NCBI GenBank assembly: GCA_963930655.1
Contig: OZ005605.1
Coordinates: 27,721,501 to 27,785,500, forward strand
Reading direction: 5' to 3'
DNA: 64,000 nucleotides
DNA from: Myrica gale
Taxonomy: Eukaryota > Streptophyta > Magnoliopsida > Fagales > Myricaceae
The position numbers and the translations under genes are program-made. The notes below the pieces were generated by a model. It was not told the DNA's origin. It was given only the letters and a program-made list of their open reading frames with translations, and made no database searches. Below, piece by piece: positions 50,691-63,066 of this stretch. Each line of letters begins with the position of its first letter. The stretch's first letter is position 1.

Positions 50691-51786
50691 TTCCTGCTCC
50701 GCTTCTCCTTCTTTTAGGGTTTCTCTGCAGGGTCTACGCAGTTTACATGGAGGAGAAACAGTAAAATGGTGGGGCTCCTAGCTGGAGGCGTCGCTGTGCC
50801 TGTGCGTACAGTCTGTGTTCCATTACAATTTGCTCATTTTATTCAGGACAAAATATTTAAAAATATTTTAACTTAAAAGAATCCACCATGTACTGTACAA
50901 AGTTGTCTTCGTAAGATAATACTACAATTCGACACTTTAAATTATTATTTTGAGAATAAAATTTCTTCGGATGTTAACTGAGTAAAGATAAAATATGAAG
51001 TCACGTGTACCCGATATTTTCATCCTCCAATATTTTTATTTTAATAAAATAATTCTTCAAAATTTTATCTCTATTCATCAAATCATCACTATTCACTTTA
51101 AATAAATATAAAAAATTCATTTAAATCATCTTTCTTCATTTTTTCACCACTTCAACACCCAAATCCGAGAAATCCAAAAGTATAACTAATTTTTCTAAAA
51201 ACTATTACCCTTAAGAAATTATAACCAAATGAGGGAAGTAATAACACAGTATTTATAAATGTAGAATTATGTCATATGTTAATGTACCCATCCTCTCTCT
51301 TGTACAGTCTAATAATCTCTGCGTACTGCGTAGGCTTCCATTACCCGGTTAACTCGGTTAAAGTCTTTAAAGGGGGTCGAATGTCTTCGCAAATTGCAGT
51401 GGCCCTGAAACCATGAACGCGTGAAGAGCATGAACATCTTACGCACTCCGTTCATTATCATATTCATGACTAATGGGAAGTTTGGCCTTTAGAGATCATA
51501 CGCTGACTCCTGTAATAGTATTGCTCTAATCCTACACCAATGCTTCTCGCTCCACTTCCTCTCCGTGGGTCCTTCCCATACTTCTTATTCTATCACTTCC
51601 CGCGCGTATTCAGTCACCAACGCACTCTTAAATCCACTCCGAAGCTTCGTAAAGTTATCACACTTCGCTCTTCTTTTCGTGCAAGACCATATCTTTTGCC
51701 TGGAATGAATTTAGCTAGTTTTAGTAGCACCGCAATATCCCTTGCGTTAGACGAATTTCAAATCGAAGAAGATGGACTATTAAAGG
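50691..51786. other. Upstream region of ING2 to the first Copia
   Basis: It holds the ING2 promoter and AT-rich spacer. A frame at 51540-51812 runs into the LTR-like region and has no recognisable match. Confidence 0.45.
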
Positions 51787-53396
51787 TGTTAAGTGTTATC
51801 GTTTATTTGTAAACAACTTACTTGCTGATGTGGCAAATAAGTTAGATCTGTTATAACTATTTTAGTTAGCAGTTTCATGCAATCTGTAACTCGAGTCTAT
51901 ATAACAGAGTTATTGTAAGAGTTTATGAATATACACGAGAATTATCATTTTCTTCTCAATTTTAACATGGTATCAGAGTAAATCTGATAAACATGACTTC
52001 CGCAACCCCTCATCCTCCTCCTCCTCTTCCTACTCGATTCTCTTCCACTCCTTCTTCTCAGATAACTGATTTCAATCCATACTTCCTTCATCATGGAGAC
52101 AGCCCTGGAACTCTTCTGGTTTCACAGCCTTTGATTGGTGACAATTACCACACTTGGTCTAGATCAATGCTGATGACTCTAAGTGCAAAGAACAAGGTTG
52201 AATTTATTGATGGATCCCTTCCCAAACCACTCACCACCAACACTGACTATCAAGTTTGGCTTCGGTGTAACAATATGGTCATTTCTTGGATCATCAATTC
52301 CATTTCCCGTGAACTTGCTGCTAGTGTCATCTACATCGATTCTGCTCATGAGATCTGGTCTGATCTCAAAGAACGATTCTCCCACGCTAATGGTCCACGT
52401 GTGTATTAGCTCCAGAAAGCTCTTTCTGGTATCTCTCAAGATCAAATGACTGTTAGCAGTTATTTTACCAAGCTGAAAGCACTCTGGGATGAGTTGCTCT
52501 ACTATCGGCCTCTGCCTTCATGTTCATGTGGTACTCCCAAAATCTTGCTTGATTATCAGCATCAAGATTATGTTCTGCGTTTTCTCATGGGGCTTAATGA
52601 GTCTTTTGCCAATGTCAGAGGTCAGATCTTACTTTACGATCCTCTACCTTCTATCAACAAGGTATTTTCACTAGTCTTGCAAGAAGAACAACAGAGAGAG
52701 CTTACCTCTGTGGTTCAGCCTACATTTGACACTACTGCCTTCTTCACCAGGTCACATGACAATCGCACAGGAGGCAAACCATATGTTCCTTATTCTAAGA
52801 AGGAACGCCCTGTCTGCAGCCATTGCGGGATCACTGGTCATACCGTTAAAAAATGTTACAAAATTCATGGTTACCCCCCCGGGTATAAATCCTCTCGAGT
52901 CAAGGCTTCAGCAAATTATGTTGCCTATACACCTACAACGGATTTTCTTTCTCCAAATGATGAATCTGCTCATGATCCTTCTGCATTTTCCTTTACCAAG
53001 ACTCAGTATCAGCAAATCTTGGCACTTATCCAGCCCTCATCTGATGTTCAGCCTTCTGCTATGCATGTCACCACCAATCCTCATCATTCTGATGCAAACA
53101 TTTCTCTCATGACAGGTAGTTTACCTCATCATTCATCTGTCAATAATCATTCCACGAATTGGATTATTGACACTGGTGCTACCAATCATATGGTGCACTC
53201 ACATTCCTCTTTAACTCATGCTATTCCTGTTTCTTTTCAATCTGTTAAGCTACCAAATGGTCTATCTGTTCCTGTCACACATATCGGCCATGTCAAGCTT
53301 TCTGACACTTTGACTCTCCTCAATGTCCTTGTTTTTATTTATTTCAAGGCTTCTCGGAATTTATTGTCACGTCTTCTCTCTGAAAGGTTGTACTAG
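51787..53396 (+). mobile_element. Partial Copia-type LTR retrotransposon
   Basis: An LTR-like stretch with TG...CA ends lies at about 51787-51967, followed directly by the tRNA-Met primer-binding string TGGTATCAGAGT at 51968-51979. Gag-like sequence (51993-52860), a CCHC zinc knuckle (about 52816-52860) and a protease-like DTGA region (about 53160-53330) follow. Integrase, reverse transcriptase, RNase H and a matching 3' LTR are not seen. It is an old, incomplete copy with at least one break. Confidence 0.75.
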
Positions 53397-54488
53397 TTTG
53401 TTATTTTGTTAATGGGTGACCTAAAAGCAGATCCGGGCCGGTGACCTTTTCCTGCTTGAGCATGTTCCTTTTCGTGTATTCATGGGCTCAAGCTATTGGA
53501 GATGTTACTGCTTGAAAACGCTTTACCCAGTTAATCTGACAGCTTAGTATTTCTACTTGAGGCAATTTCTACTTTCATAATTTCATCTTTGATATCAGTC
53601 TTATCAAGAAAGAGTATCATTTCCTGAGGAAGGAGCAACTCAATGTTTCAAAACAAAACGTATTGACATTGCTGGAATGTCCTACTTACCCGTTGAGTGT
53701 TTATGTTCTCAATTGTTTGGTCTTTGCTCAAATTTGATGTTCTTTCTCAGGTGAACAAAACAACAGATCCTTTTGATGAAACTTTTTTGTTGTGTTTGTT
53801 CTTTGGGGCTTTATGATATTGGAGACCTGAATTAATTCAAACCACCTAACCCGATTCCTCTACCATCTTTTGCGCACAACGATTAGAAATTGGTGCTTTA
53901 AAGATACTCGTTGATTCTAGCTATTTGGTGGCAGTGCTGATAGTGTCTATGAGGTATGGCTCCTTTTCTTTACAGATCTTTGAAACCATATATTGTCCAG
54001 TTTTCTTTCCCTTCAGATTCTTAACTTTCGGGAATGCTTGAAAAACATGATTGTAATTTCCTCACACTGAAATCTATCTTGAGTTTGACACTTCCTAAAC
54101 CTTAACTTGTCCAGAATTAATTGATTTACGGAATGTATTGATGCAAAAGGGAATTCATGTTATGATCTCGGGCAAGTATCTTCCTCCAATTTTGTTATAA
54201 GCTTTGCTGATTGGGCTGAAATCTGCTTGTTACTTGAGTTAGCTTTAAGTTAAGCTCTCTTAAAATGTTGTATCTGGCGTTAAAATTTGCAGTCCTCGAG
54301 TGATTGATCCATCTGGTTGCTCTGGAGAAAAGAGCATGACGTAAAGGAGTGTCCAAAGAGAGCCTTTTCAAACACGGCGACTTTGGCATAAAGTCGCAGC
54401 TGAGTGCAAGATCACTCTTGCCCCTGTCAAAGCCTAGTTGCTATTTTAACAAGAAAAGCGTTGTTTTGGCATTGTGGAACCGTAGTCG
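53397..54488. other. Unassigned stretch between the two Copia elements
   Basis: It is neither Copia pol nor a gene I recognise. Short coding-like pieces (for example around 54110-54180 and 54300-54430) may be remains of a host gene or of the first element. Confidence 0.3.
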
Positions 54489-54493
54489 TTAGG

Positions 54494-54755
54494 TGTCAGA
54501 GAAACGTCTTCAGCTGCTATAGCAACAACATCTCATGACTCGTCTCAACAACCTGCCAGCTCAGCCACGTTCTAAAATGTTCTAGAATAGTCTGTTATAA
54601 CAACTTCGTTCCATGTGGTGCGCATACCGTGATTTCTGTAACAAATATTCTTTCGTTATTACATCAGTAACAGTATATATATCCATTGAAACGTTGCATG
54701 GAAAATGAGATGAGAAGATATTTTTATAGAATATTGTTTCTTACTTTATCTGTCA
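54494..54755 (+). repeat. 5' LTR of the Copia element
   Basis: 262 bp; aligns end to end with 59696-59948. Confidence 0.9.
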
Positions 54756-55006
54756 TGGTATCGGAGCCTTTAGACTAAGCGTCTGATGGCTGACGATGAA
54801 GGAGAGGTTATGAGCGCACAACCATCTTCTTCTCCTACTTCCAACTCTTCTTCTCTCAACACTATCACCTTTCTGCATCATCTTGTTACAGTAAAATTAA
54901 TTCATGATAATTATCTTCTTTGGAAAGCCCAAATGGTTCCCTATCTCCATGGTCAGCATCTTTTTGGCTATGTTGATGGAACCATCTTACCTCCTTCCTT
55001 ACTTCT

Positions 55007-55810
55007 TGTTAGAAATAAAAATTTAAACTTTTATAAGTGAGACATCCATTAGGGGACACCCAATTAGATTAATTGTGTTAACTCACTTATATTTAAAATG
55101 TTACATAAGGGGAGTTATTTATAACCCAAAAGTCTTACATGTCCACATTGCCTAAGCAATGTGGGACTACACAATTCTCAACACTCCCCCGCAAACTCAA
55201 GGTGGACAAACTGCAAATCTTGAGTTTGGAGTTACAAAAATAATTACAGGGAAAATAATAACAAAAATTGCCGGTACTAAGCCGGGAATTCGTCGGTACT
55301 GAGCCGGGAAATTGCTGGTACTGAGCCGGGAGATTGCCGGTACTGAGCCGGATGGTTGCCTCGATACTGAGCTGGGAAGTCGCCGGTACTGAGCCGGAAA
55401 AGTTGACGGTACTGAGCTGGGAGAAAGCCGATACTGAGCCGGATGATCACCAGGAGGTAACCGGACTAAAGCCGAAAATCTTGCTCCGATATCATGTTAG
55501 AAATAAAAATTTAAACTTTGATAAGTGAGACAGTACTGAGCCGGAAAAGTTACCGGTACTGAGCCGGGAGAAAGTCGGATGGTCGCCAGGAGGTAACCGG
55601 ACTAAAGCCGAAAACCTTGCTCCGATACCATGTTAGAAATAAAAATTTAACTTTGATAAGTGAGACATCCATTAGGGGAACACCCAATTGGATTAATTGT
55701 GTTAACTCACTTATATTTAAAATGTTACATAAGGGGGGTTATTTATAACCCAACAAAAGTCTTACATGCCCACATTGCCTAAGCAATGTGAGACTACACA
55801 ATTCTCAACA
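55007..55810 (-). mobile_element. TRIM-like small LTR element nested in Copia gag
   Basis: Terminal direct repeats 55007-55183 and 55631-55810 flank about 450 bp without coding capacity. A 5 bp duplication CTTCT lies at 55002-55006 and 55811-55815. Read on the minus strand, TGGTATCGGAGC (tRNA-Met primer site) follows one repeat and a G-rich purine tract precedes the other, which sets its orientation. The inside holds an array of a roughly 17-20 bp unit containing GGTACTGAGCCGG and a partial third copy of the repeat edge. It is younger than its host element. Confidence 0.8.
55270..55620 (+). repeat. GGTACTGAGCCGG array inside the TRIM
   Basis: A degenerate short tandem array of about ten or more units, each with a core like TACTGAGCCGG, fills most of the TRIM interior. 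Confidence 0.75.
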
Positions 55811-58800
55811 CTTCTCACCTGCACTACACCAAATCCAGCATATACCCACTGTTTCAGCAGGATCAATTGATCCTTAGTGCCCTTATTTCCTCTCTTTTTG
55901 AAAATCTAATAGCTCAAGTTATTGTTCTTCCCACATCCCATTTTGTTTGGCTAGCTTTAGAGAGTATTTTTGCTTCCAGAACTCAGGCAAGACTTGGTCA
56001 ACTCCACTTTTAGCTGGCTACGCTGAAGAAAGGTTCAGACAATATTACCGATTATTTTCACAAGACGAAACTGCTTGCTGACACTGTGGCTGTTGCTGGC
56101 AAACCTTTGTCAATTCCCGAGTTCAACTCTTATTTACTCGCTGGACTGGGTACCGAGTTTGACTCCTTGGTCACGTCTGTTACAACCATACTTGATCCTC
56201 CGAGTTCTGAAGAATTATAGAGTCACCTTCTCACGCATGAAGCTCGTCTTAACCACCAGGTTGTTTCTCTGCCGTCTGCTGAGATCACTGCCCATGTCTC
56301 CTCCAAATCTCAGCCTTCACATTTCCGTGGTCGTCGTCCTGGCAAGAATCGTGGCCGTGGCAGTTTTCGAAGAAAAAGACGTGGACGTGGTGGTTCACCT
56401 CCACAATTCTTCACTGAAGAACGCCATGTTTGTCAAGTGTGCTCCAAGACTGGTCATACTGCTTTACACTATTATAATCGTTTTAACCGATCTTTTCAGG
56501 CACCTCATCCACCTTCGTTCACTGCCCACTACTCCTCTGTTCCAGTTGTCTCTGACTCCTCATGGTACCCTGATTCGGCAGCCACCAACCATATGACAAA
56601 TGACTTCTCCAATCTTACCATTCAACCGTCGGAGTATTTTGGAGAAGATCAGGTTCGGGTTGGCGATGGGTCTGCGCTTCCTATTTAACACATTGGCAGC
56701 ACCCACCTTCCTACACCTCACGACAATCTCCTTCTCCGCAACTTATTACATGTTCCTCTACTTACAAAAAATTTACTATTTGTGCGTTAGTTTTGTGAAG
56801 ATAACATGGTTTTTTTTGAATTTCACTCCTCTTTTTTTCTGTGTCAAGGCTCTTCACACAGGGAAAATTCTTCTTCAAGGTCCTACTCGTAATGGCCTCT
56901 ACACACTTCCAACTTTTGGCAACTTTGTTTCAGCGTCTCATTCCACTCCTCAGGCGTCTGTTGGTGAGTGTACCTCCCCATCTCACTAGCATCAACGACT
57001 GAGGCATCCATCAGTGTCCATTGTTAAGCATCTCCTTCATCATTTTTAGCTTCCGGTCAAACCTGTATCCACTGACTCTGGCCTCTGTTCAGCTTGCTGT
57101 CAAGCCAAGTCTCATTCTCTGCCCTTTCCTCGATCAACCACTGTTACTACTCGGCCTCTACAGCTCATGTTTCTTGATGTATGGGGTTTAGTACCCGTTG
57201 TTTCTCTCGATGGTTTTCGTTATTATCTTTCCATTGTAGATGCTTTCAGCCGATATACATGGCTTTTCCCCCTTTAATGTAAATCGGATGTCTACAATAC
57301 ATTTGTTAATTTTAAGAAGACAGTGGAACGGTTTTTTAGTTTGCAAATATCTTCTGTGCAATCTGATTGGGGTGGAGAGTTTCGTTCTCTCCACCGTTTT
57401 CTCCTTTCTCAGGGCATTTCTCATCGGCGTAGCTGTCCCTATATACATCAGCAGAACAGTGTTATAGAACGTAAGCACAGACACATCGTTGAGTCTGGTC
57501 TTGTGCTTTTCGCTCATGCTTCTTTACCAAAACGTGTTCTGGATTGATGCTTTTAAAACTGCTGTTTATTTTATAAATCGTCTTCCTAACCCTGTTATTC
57601 ATAATCAGTCTCTGTATTTTTTGCTTTTTCACAAGCACCCTGATTATAACTCCTTACGGGTGTTCGGTTCTGCATGTTATCCTCATCTGCGCCCTTGTAC
57701 TCGTCATAAGCTTGATTTAGATATGCACTTTGTGTCTTTATTGGCTATAGTCCTGATCACAGGGGGTATCTTTGCTATCACATTCCTTCTCAACGCACAT
57801 ACATATCTCGTAATGTTGTTTTCGATGAATCTCTATTTCCTTTCCAGAGCTTTCCTTCGGCTGTCTCTGTTCCTCCAGTGCCGCCTGTTACTGCCTTACC
57901 GACAAACATTGTTCTTCCTGCTCCTGTCCTGGCTTCTTCTTCGCATCCATCACCTTCCTCCGTGTCTGTACCTTTGACTTCTCCAGATTTTACATGTGAT
58001 GTTGTTGATCCTTCCTCTGAGGCTTCTTTCTCTCCTCTACCTCTTTCCTGATATCCTACTTGGGTTCGTCGTCCCAAACAACACACAGATGGTACTGTTC
58101 CATGGCCTCCACCACGGGCTCATCTCACCACGGCTTCTATAGTTCCTCTTAAACCCACCTCTGTCACGGAGGCCCTCAAATATCCATAATGGCGCCAAGC
58201 TATGGACGCTGAATTTCAAGCTCTACTGCAGACTCGTACATGGACTCTTGTCCCTTCTCACTCAGCTCAGAATGTCCTTGGATGTAAATGGATTTTCCGT
58301 ACTAAGTTTTATGTCGATGGCTCAGTTGAACGGCGCAAGGCGCGTCTGGTTGCAAAACGCTTTCATCAACAACATGGACTTGATTATCAGAAGACATTTA
58401 GTCCGGTTGTCAAGCCTTCCACGGTTCGGCTTATCATTTCTCTTGATGTTCAGGCTGGCTGGCCGCTTCATCAACTTGATGTGCAAAATGTTTTTTTACA
58501 CGGAGATCTGTCTGAGGATGTGTTTATGGCTCAGCCATCCGATTTTATTCATCCAGATTACCCTTCACACGTCTGCAAGCTTCAAAAATCTTTGTACGGG
58601 TTAAAACAGGCTCCCCACGCCTGGTTCTCCAAGTTGAGTTCTCGCCTACTTGAGCTGGGGTTCTCGGCCTCTCGTGCGAATTCGTCTCTCTTTACCTACA
58701 TTCGTCCTTCTTTGACCATTTATTTCTTGGTCTATGTTGATGACATTGTCATCACGGGAACCAATCCCCAAGCTATACAGACTTTCATTTCCACCTTGAG

Positions 58801-59695
58801 CTGCTCTTTTTCCCTCAAAAATTTTGGGCATCTTCACTACTTTCTTGGAGTTGAGGTTACCTATTTTCGGTCTAGTCTTCTCCTCTCTCAACGAAAGTAC
58901 ATCTGTGATCTCTTGAAGAAAACTAAAAGCCTATACATATGCCCATGGCCACCACTGGGACACTCTCTGCTCATGTTAAGGAAGCTTTTGAAGATCCTTT
59001 TTTATACCGTAGTGTGGTGGGATCTTTGCAGTATTTGTCCTTCACGAGACCCGATCTGTCTTTTGCTGTGAATCGGGTCTGCCAATACATGCATTCCCCT
59101 CGTGTTCCTCATTAGCAGGCTGTCAAACGGATATTACGGTATCTCTGTCACACGATTGATTATGGGTTGCATTTTGCTCGTTCATCCACCCGTGTTCTTG
59201 CTGCCTATTCTGACTCCGACTGGGCGGGTTGCCCTGACGATCGTCGCAGCACCGGTGGTTTGTGTGTTTTTCTTGGCTCCCATCTCATCAGCTGAAACTC
59301 TTGCAAACAACCTACTATTGCCCGCTCAAACACCGAAGTGAAATACAAGGCTGTTGCGAATGCAACTTTGTGAGCTGCTGTGGATTCAATCCCTTCTTCG
59401 GAATCTCGGCGTTCATCTCTCCTCCCCCCGTTCTGCGTTGTGATAACTTGTGCGTTACTTATCTCACTTCTAATCCCGTCCTCCATGCTCGAACCAAGCA
59501 TTTGGCTGTGGACTATCACTTTGTCCGTGACCGGGTTGCCTCCAAATCCCTAGTTGTTTCCTTTGTGTCGAGTAAAGATCAACTGACAGATGTATTTATA
59601 AAGTCGTTATCTCACACTCACTGTGCTTCTCTTTCTCACTTTGCTTCTCTTCGGACGAGCCTTTCTGTTATTCCTCTCCAGCTCGGCTCAGGGGA

Positions 59696-59948
59696 TGTTA
59701 GAGAAACGTCTTCACCTGCTATAGCAACAACCTCTCATGACTCGTCTCAACAACCTGACAGCTCTTCTAAAATGTTCTAGAGTAGTCTGTTATAACAACT
59801 TCGTTCCACGTGGTGCGCATACCGTAATTTCTGTAACGAATATTCTTTGGCTATTATATATATATATATATATATATATCCATGGTAAAGTTGCATGGAA
59901 AATGAGATGAGAAGATATATAGAATATTGTTTCTTACTTTCTCTGTCA
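59696..59948 (+). repeat. 3' LTR of the Copia element
   Basis: 253 bp; contains an expanded TA microsatellite (about 59857-59878) absent from the 5' LTR. Confidence 0.9.
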
Positions 59949-60158
59949 TTAGGTATGCAGTGACGTATCTTCGAGTCTTTTTTTTTTCAGATTACCAAAT
60001 GAAAATCCCAGCCGTGAAAAAATTATTAAGAAGCCACCCGTTCTCTCACCGTTGATTTTTCTATTGTTCACCTATAGAAGCATTACTTCCCCATCACTTC
60101 TAATCCACAGAGAAATCAAATCGTTCTTCATCGATTCCAATCTCACAGGATCTCTATA

Positions 60159-60965
60159 ATGGCTGGGGAAATTACCAGGGAACAAGCTTCCCCGTCTTCT
60201 CGACTTGAAGGCCGGGTAGCAATCGTGACCGGTTCATCGCGTGGCATTGGCCGTGCAATCGCCATCCACCTCCACTCCCTTGGTGCAAGGGTTGTGATTA
60301 ATTATGCTTCAAGCTCAACAAAAGCAGACCTTCTAGTCTCTGAGCTCAATGCCTCAGCTGCCCTTTCTCAGCCGCGGGCAATTGCAGTTCAAGCAGATGT
60401 TTCAGACCCAGATCAGGTCAAGCTGCTATTCGATAGAGCTGAACAAGAATTTGGCTCAAAAATCCATTTACTTGTGAACAGTGCCGGGGTGCTTGATCCA
60501 AAGTTCCCCTCTTTGGTCAATACAGCGGTGGAGGATTGGGATATGACCTTCAATGTCAACACGAAAGGTGCATTCTTGTGTTGTAGAGAGGCTGCTAATC
60601 GGTTGACGCGTGGAGGCGGTGGAAGAATTATTATGATATCAACGTCGGTCGTCGGATCACTTCCACCAGGGTATGCAGCTTATGCGGCCTCCAAGGCAGC
60701 CGTAGAGACGATGACAAAGATAGTGGCCAAGGAGCTCAAGGGAACGGGAATTACCGCGAATTGTGTTGCACCAGGACCCGTAGCGACCGAGTTGTTCTTT
60801 GAGGGTAAAACGGAGGAGACAATCAAGAGAATGGCGGATGCTTGTCCTCTGGGCCGACTTGGGGAGCCGGAGGATATAAGCAAGTTTGTGGGATTTTTAG
60901 CTAGTGACGCTGGGGAGTGGATTAATGGGCAGACCATAAAGGTGAATGGTGGATTTGTTGTTTAG
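60159..60965 (+). CDS. Short-chain dehydrogenase/reductase (NADPH-dependent aldehyde reductase-like)
   Basis: A classical SDR of 268 residues in one exon. Landmarks: cofactor loop TGSSRGIG (24-31), NSAG (107-110), catalytic Ser around 161-163, and YAASK with Tyr175 and Lys179. PGPVATELFF and the end GEWINGQTIKVNGGF are typical of plant NADPH-dependent aldehyde reductase-like proteins (At3g03980/At5g18210 group), thought to reduce reactive carbonyls; the exact substrate cannot be read from sequence. The start ATG follows a Copia element by about 205 bp, so little original promoter may remain. The frame is intact. It is intronless, whereas the broken copy downstream has an intron in the middle of the domain. 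Confidence 0.93.
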   Translation: MAGEITREQASPSSRLEGRVAIVTGSSRGIGRAIAIHLHSLGARVVINYASSSTKADLLVSELNASAALSQPRAIAVQADVSDPDQVKLLFDRAEQEFGSKIHLLVNSAGVLDPKFPSLVNTAVEDWDMTFNVNTKGAFLCCREAANRLTRGGGGRIIMISTSVVGSLPPGYAAYAASKAAVETMTKIVAKELKGTGITANCVAPGPVATELFFEGKTEETIKRMADACPLGRLGEPEDISKFVGFLASDAGEWINGQTIKVNGGFVV

Positions 60966-61708
60966 ATATTTCTCGTCGGTCTCTCTGCCATTTGAGCGTA
61001 CTTTCTAGTCCAGCTCTGCTGCTGGCTGCTGCTCTTCGTCCCTAATTGTTTTTCTTCTCATTTCATTTATCTCGGAATCCGTTCTCATATGATATCCAGT
61101 GTCGGTATTCACAAAATAAATACATAAATAATAATAATAATGGAGTGTTGTGTGAAGAAAAGTGTGGAGTTTGATTCTGAATTTCCCTAACTTGTTTATT
61201 CCGTAAAAATACAATCTATTTATACACTTGTGTATCAGCTTAACATCCAGCTAACTAACTACCAAACTACAAAATAGAATCAACTAACTTTATTTACAAT
61301 CAGTAACTGTAATAACGTTCTCTTTTTAAACTGTCACAAACTATCTTCTTCTGGAGCTTTCTGCTATATTCTTGTGCTCAAATTTTGGTTTTGGTATGCG
61401 ATATCAACGCATTTAATGATATTGAAAAAAAGCATGTTAATAATGATCCAAGCGGAGAAGAAGAAAGAAAAGAAAGTCGATCTTATCGCCTGTTGTCCGA
61501 CTGAACGAGTTGGTACGCCTCTATAGTCTGACTGACATGTGTCTCGTGATGCTCTGGACTATTTCTTCGTATTGACTACTCAACTCTCTAATAAAACTCA
61601 ATTTGCCCACTTCCAAAGGAAAGAAAAAAAAAACTCAATTTGCCCACTTGTGATTTTTTCTTTTATTCTGCTCAATTACAATTTTCAACTACTTACATAT
61701 ATTCTCCC
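60966..61708. other. Spacer after the intact SDR
   Basis: It holds the SDR 3' UTR and an AT-rich stretch with no recognised gene. Confidence 0.45.
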
Positions 61709-61722
61709 ATTCACCTCACCCA

Positions 61723-61989
61723 TAACTCTTGGCGTTCGCTCGAGTGGTGAATGGTTGAGGCCTAGGAGTTTATTTTTTTAGGTCTCAAGTTCAAATTCTT
61801 TCAGGTGCAAACAATTTTTTGGGATCACTTTCTCAGCGAAGCTGGACTTAACTGACATGTGTGGTTTAAGAGAACTGCACGACCCGAGATTTGCCGTGAC
61901 GTTAAGCCCCCGTGCCTATACTAGGCCAAATTCGTCCGAACTCGGTGCATGTGATTGAATGCCCGAATTTCCCTCTGTCACACAAAAAA
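61723..61989 (+). mobile_element. tRNA-derived SINE with target duplication
   Basis: An A-box-like GGCGTTCGCTCGAGTGGTGA and a B-box-like GTCTCAAGTTCAAATTC lie about 45 bp apart, the internal pol III promoter of tRNA-type SINEs. Perfect 14 bp direct repeats ATTCACCTCACCCA flank it (61709-61722 and 61990-62003), and it ends in a short A run. The perfect duplication points to a recent insertion. Confidence 0.85.
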
Positions 61990-62144
61990 ATTCACCTCAC
62001 CCAGAATTAATATCTCCCAACACCCACATCCCTTCCTCTTTCTGAGCCTCTCCCTCGTTTTAACCTTACTGGCTTCAGAAAATCGGCAGTAGCGCCAACG
62101 CCATCCCAACCGCCACCAACCCATGTCTACCCCTCCATGACCGT

Positions 62145-63066
62145 GTATCCATCGTGACCGGGGGGCCTCCCGCGGGATCGGCCGAGCCATTGCCCTCCAC
62201 CTGGCCTCTCTTGGCGCTAAGCTCGTCATCAACTACAACTCCAACTCAGCCCAAGCCGACCTCGTAGCCTCCCAGATCAACTCCTCCTCCTCTGGTTCTC
62301 CAAATACCCCACTAGCCATCACGGTCCGTGCCGATGTCTCCGATCCAACCCAGGTCAAGTCCCTCTTCGACAGAGCCCAGGAAGTATTCAACTCGCCCGT
62401 CCACATCATGGTCAATTCCGCAGGAGTTATAGATTCCAAGTACCCAAGTCCCAACCATTGCTAACACTTCGGTCGAGGATTTTGATAATATCTTCAGGTG
62501 CGTACTCTTTGCGCTGAAACACGCACAGGAGTATACTCTCTTCTCTGCAAGGCCCTGCTGCCTCTCTTCGTTTTTCTTGTCATCTTCATTTTATAAGATA
62601 CGGAGGAGCCGGCAATTTTAATGGGACTTAATTAAGGGTTATGGTGTATTTTGAATGCCAAAACTTTATTGTTGTTCACCTGGCCACCCGCTACTTTTGG
62701 TAGGGATACAACTTATAGAGTTGTATTCCCAAGATAAAAATAAAAATTGTGTTTGATTATGTTGGTTCTTTCAGCCCGCATTCAGTGCTAAAGAGTTGTA
62801 GGACAAACTAGTCCGTAACGAATATCGTCAAAATCTCAACTAATCCGTTCTTGCTTGTTCTAGTGTGAATGCTAGAGGGGCATTCTTGTGCTGTAGAGAG
62901 GCAGCAAACCGGCTCAAACGTGGCGGCGGGGGTCGGATTATACTGCTGTCATCATCGCTGGTGGGTGCATTGAAGCCAGGTATTGCGGCATACACAGCAT
63001 CGAAGGCAGCGGTGGAGACGATGACCAAGATACTTGCAAAGGAGCTCAAGGGGACTGGAATTACCG
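62145..63066 (+). pseudogene. Second SDR copy, frameshifted and cut by a transposon
   Basis: This is a paralogue of the intact SDR at 60159. Exon 1 (about 62145-62497) reads DRVSIVTG, then after a lost G the cofactor loop SRGIG, GAKLVINYN, NSAGVIDSKYP, then shifts again before TIANTSVEDFDN. A GT-AG intron spans 62498-62863. Exon 2 from 62864 reads VNARGAFLCCREAANRLKRGGGGRI and YTASKAAVETMTKILAKELKGTGITA, then stops matching at about 63067 where hAT-type sequence begins. The last ~65 residues are missing from the window. It has at least two frameshifts plus the insertion and cannot make an enzyme. Confidence 0.88.

Larger units (their letters stand above)
54494..59948 (+). mobile_element. Copia LTR retrotransposon, both LTRs present, broken
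   Basis: The 5' LTR is 54494-54755 and the 3' LTR 59696-59948, both with TG...CA ends, and a perfect 5 bp duplication TTAGG at 54489-54493 and 59949-59953. A primer-binding string TGGTATCGGAGC follows the 5' LTR; a purine tract precedes the 3' LTR. The parts lie in Copia order: gag (from 54786), zinc-knuckle and protease-like region (about 56390-56690), integrase (about 57000-57700), reverse transcriptase (about 58200-59070) and RNase H (about 59110-59640). A small LTR element is nested in gag (55007-55810). The coding region is broken, with very roughly ten breaks. The LTRs differ by some 6%, suggesting a few million years. Confidence 0.9.
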
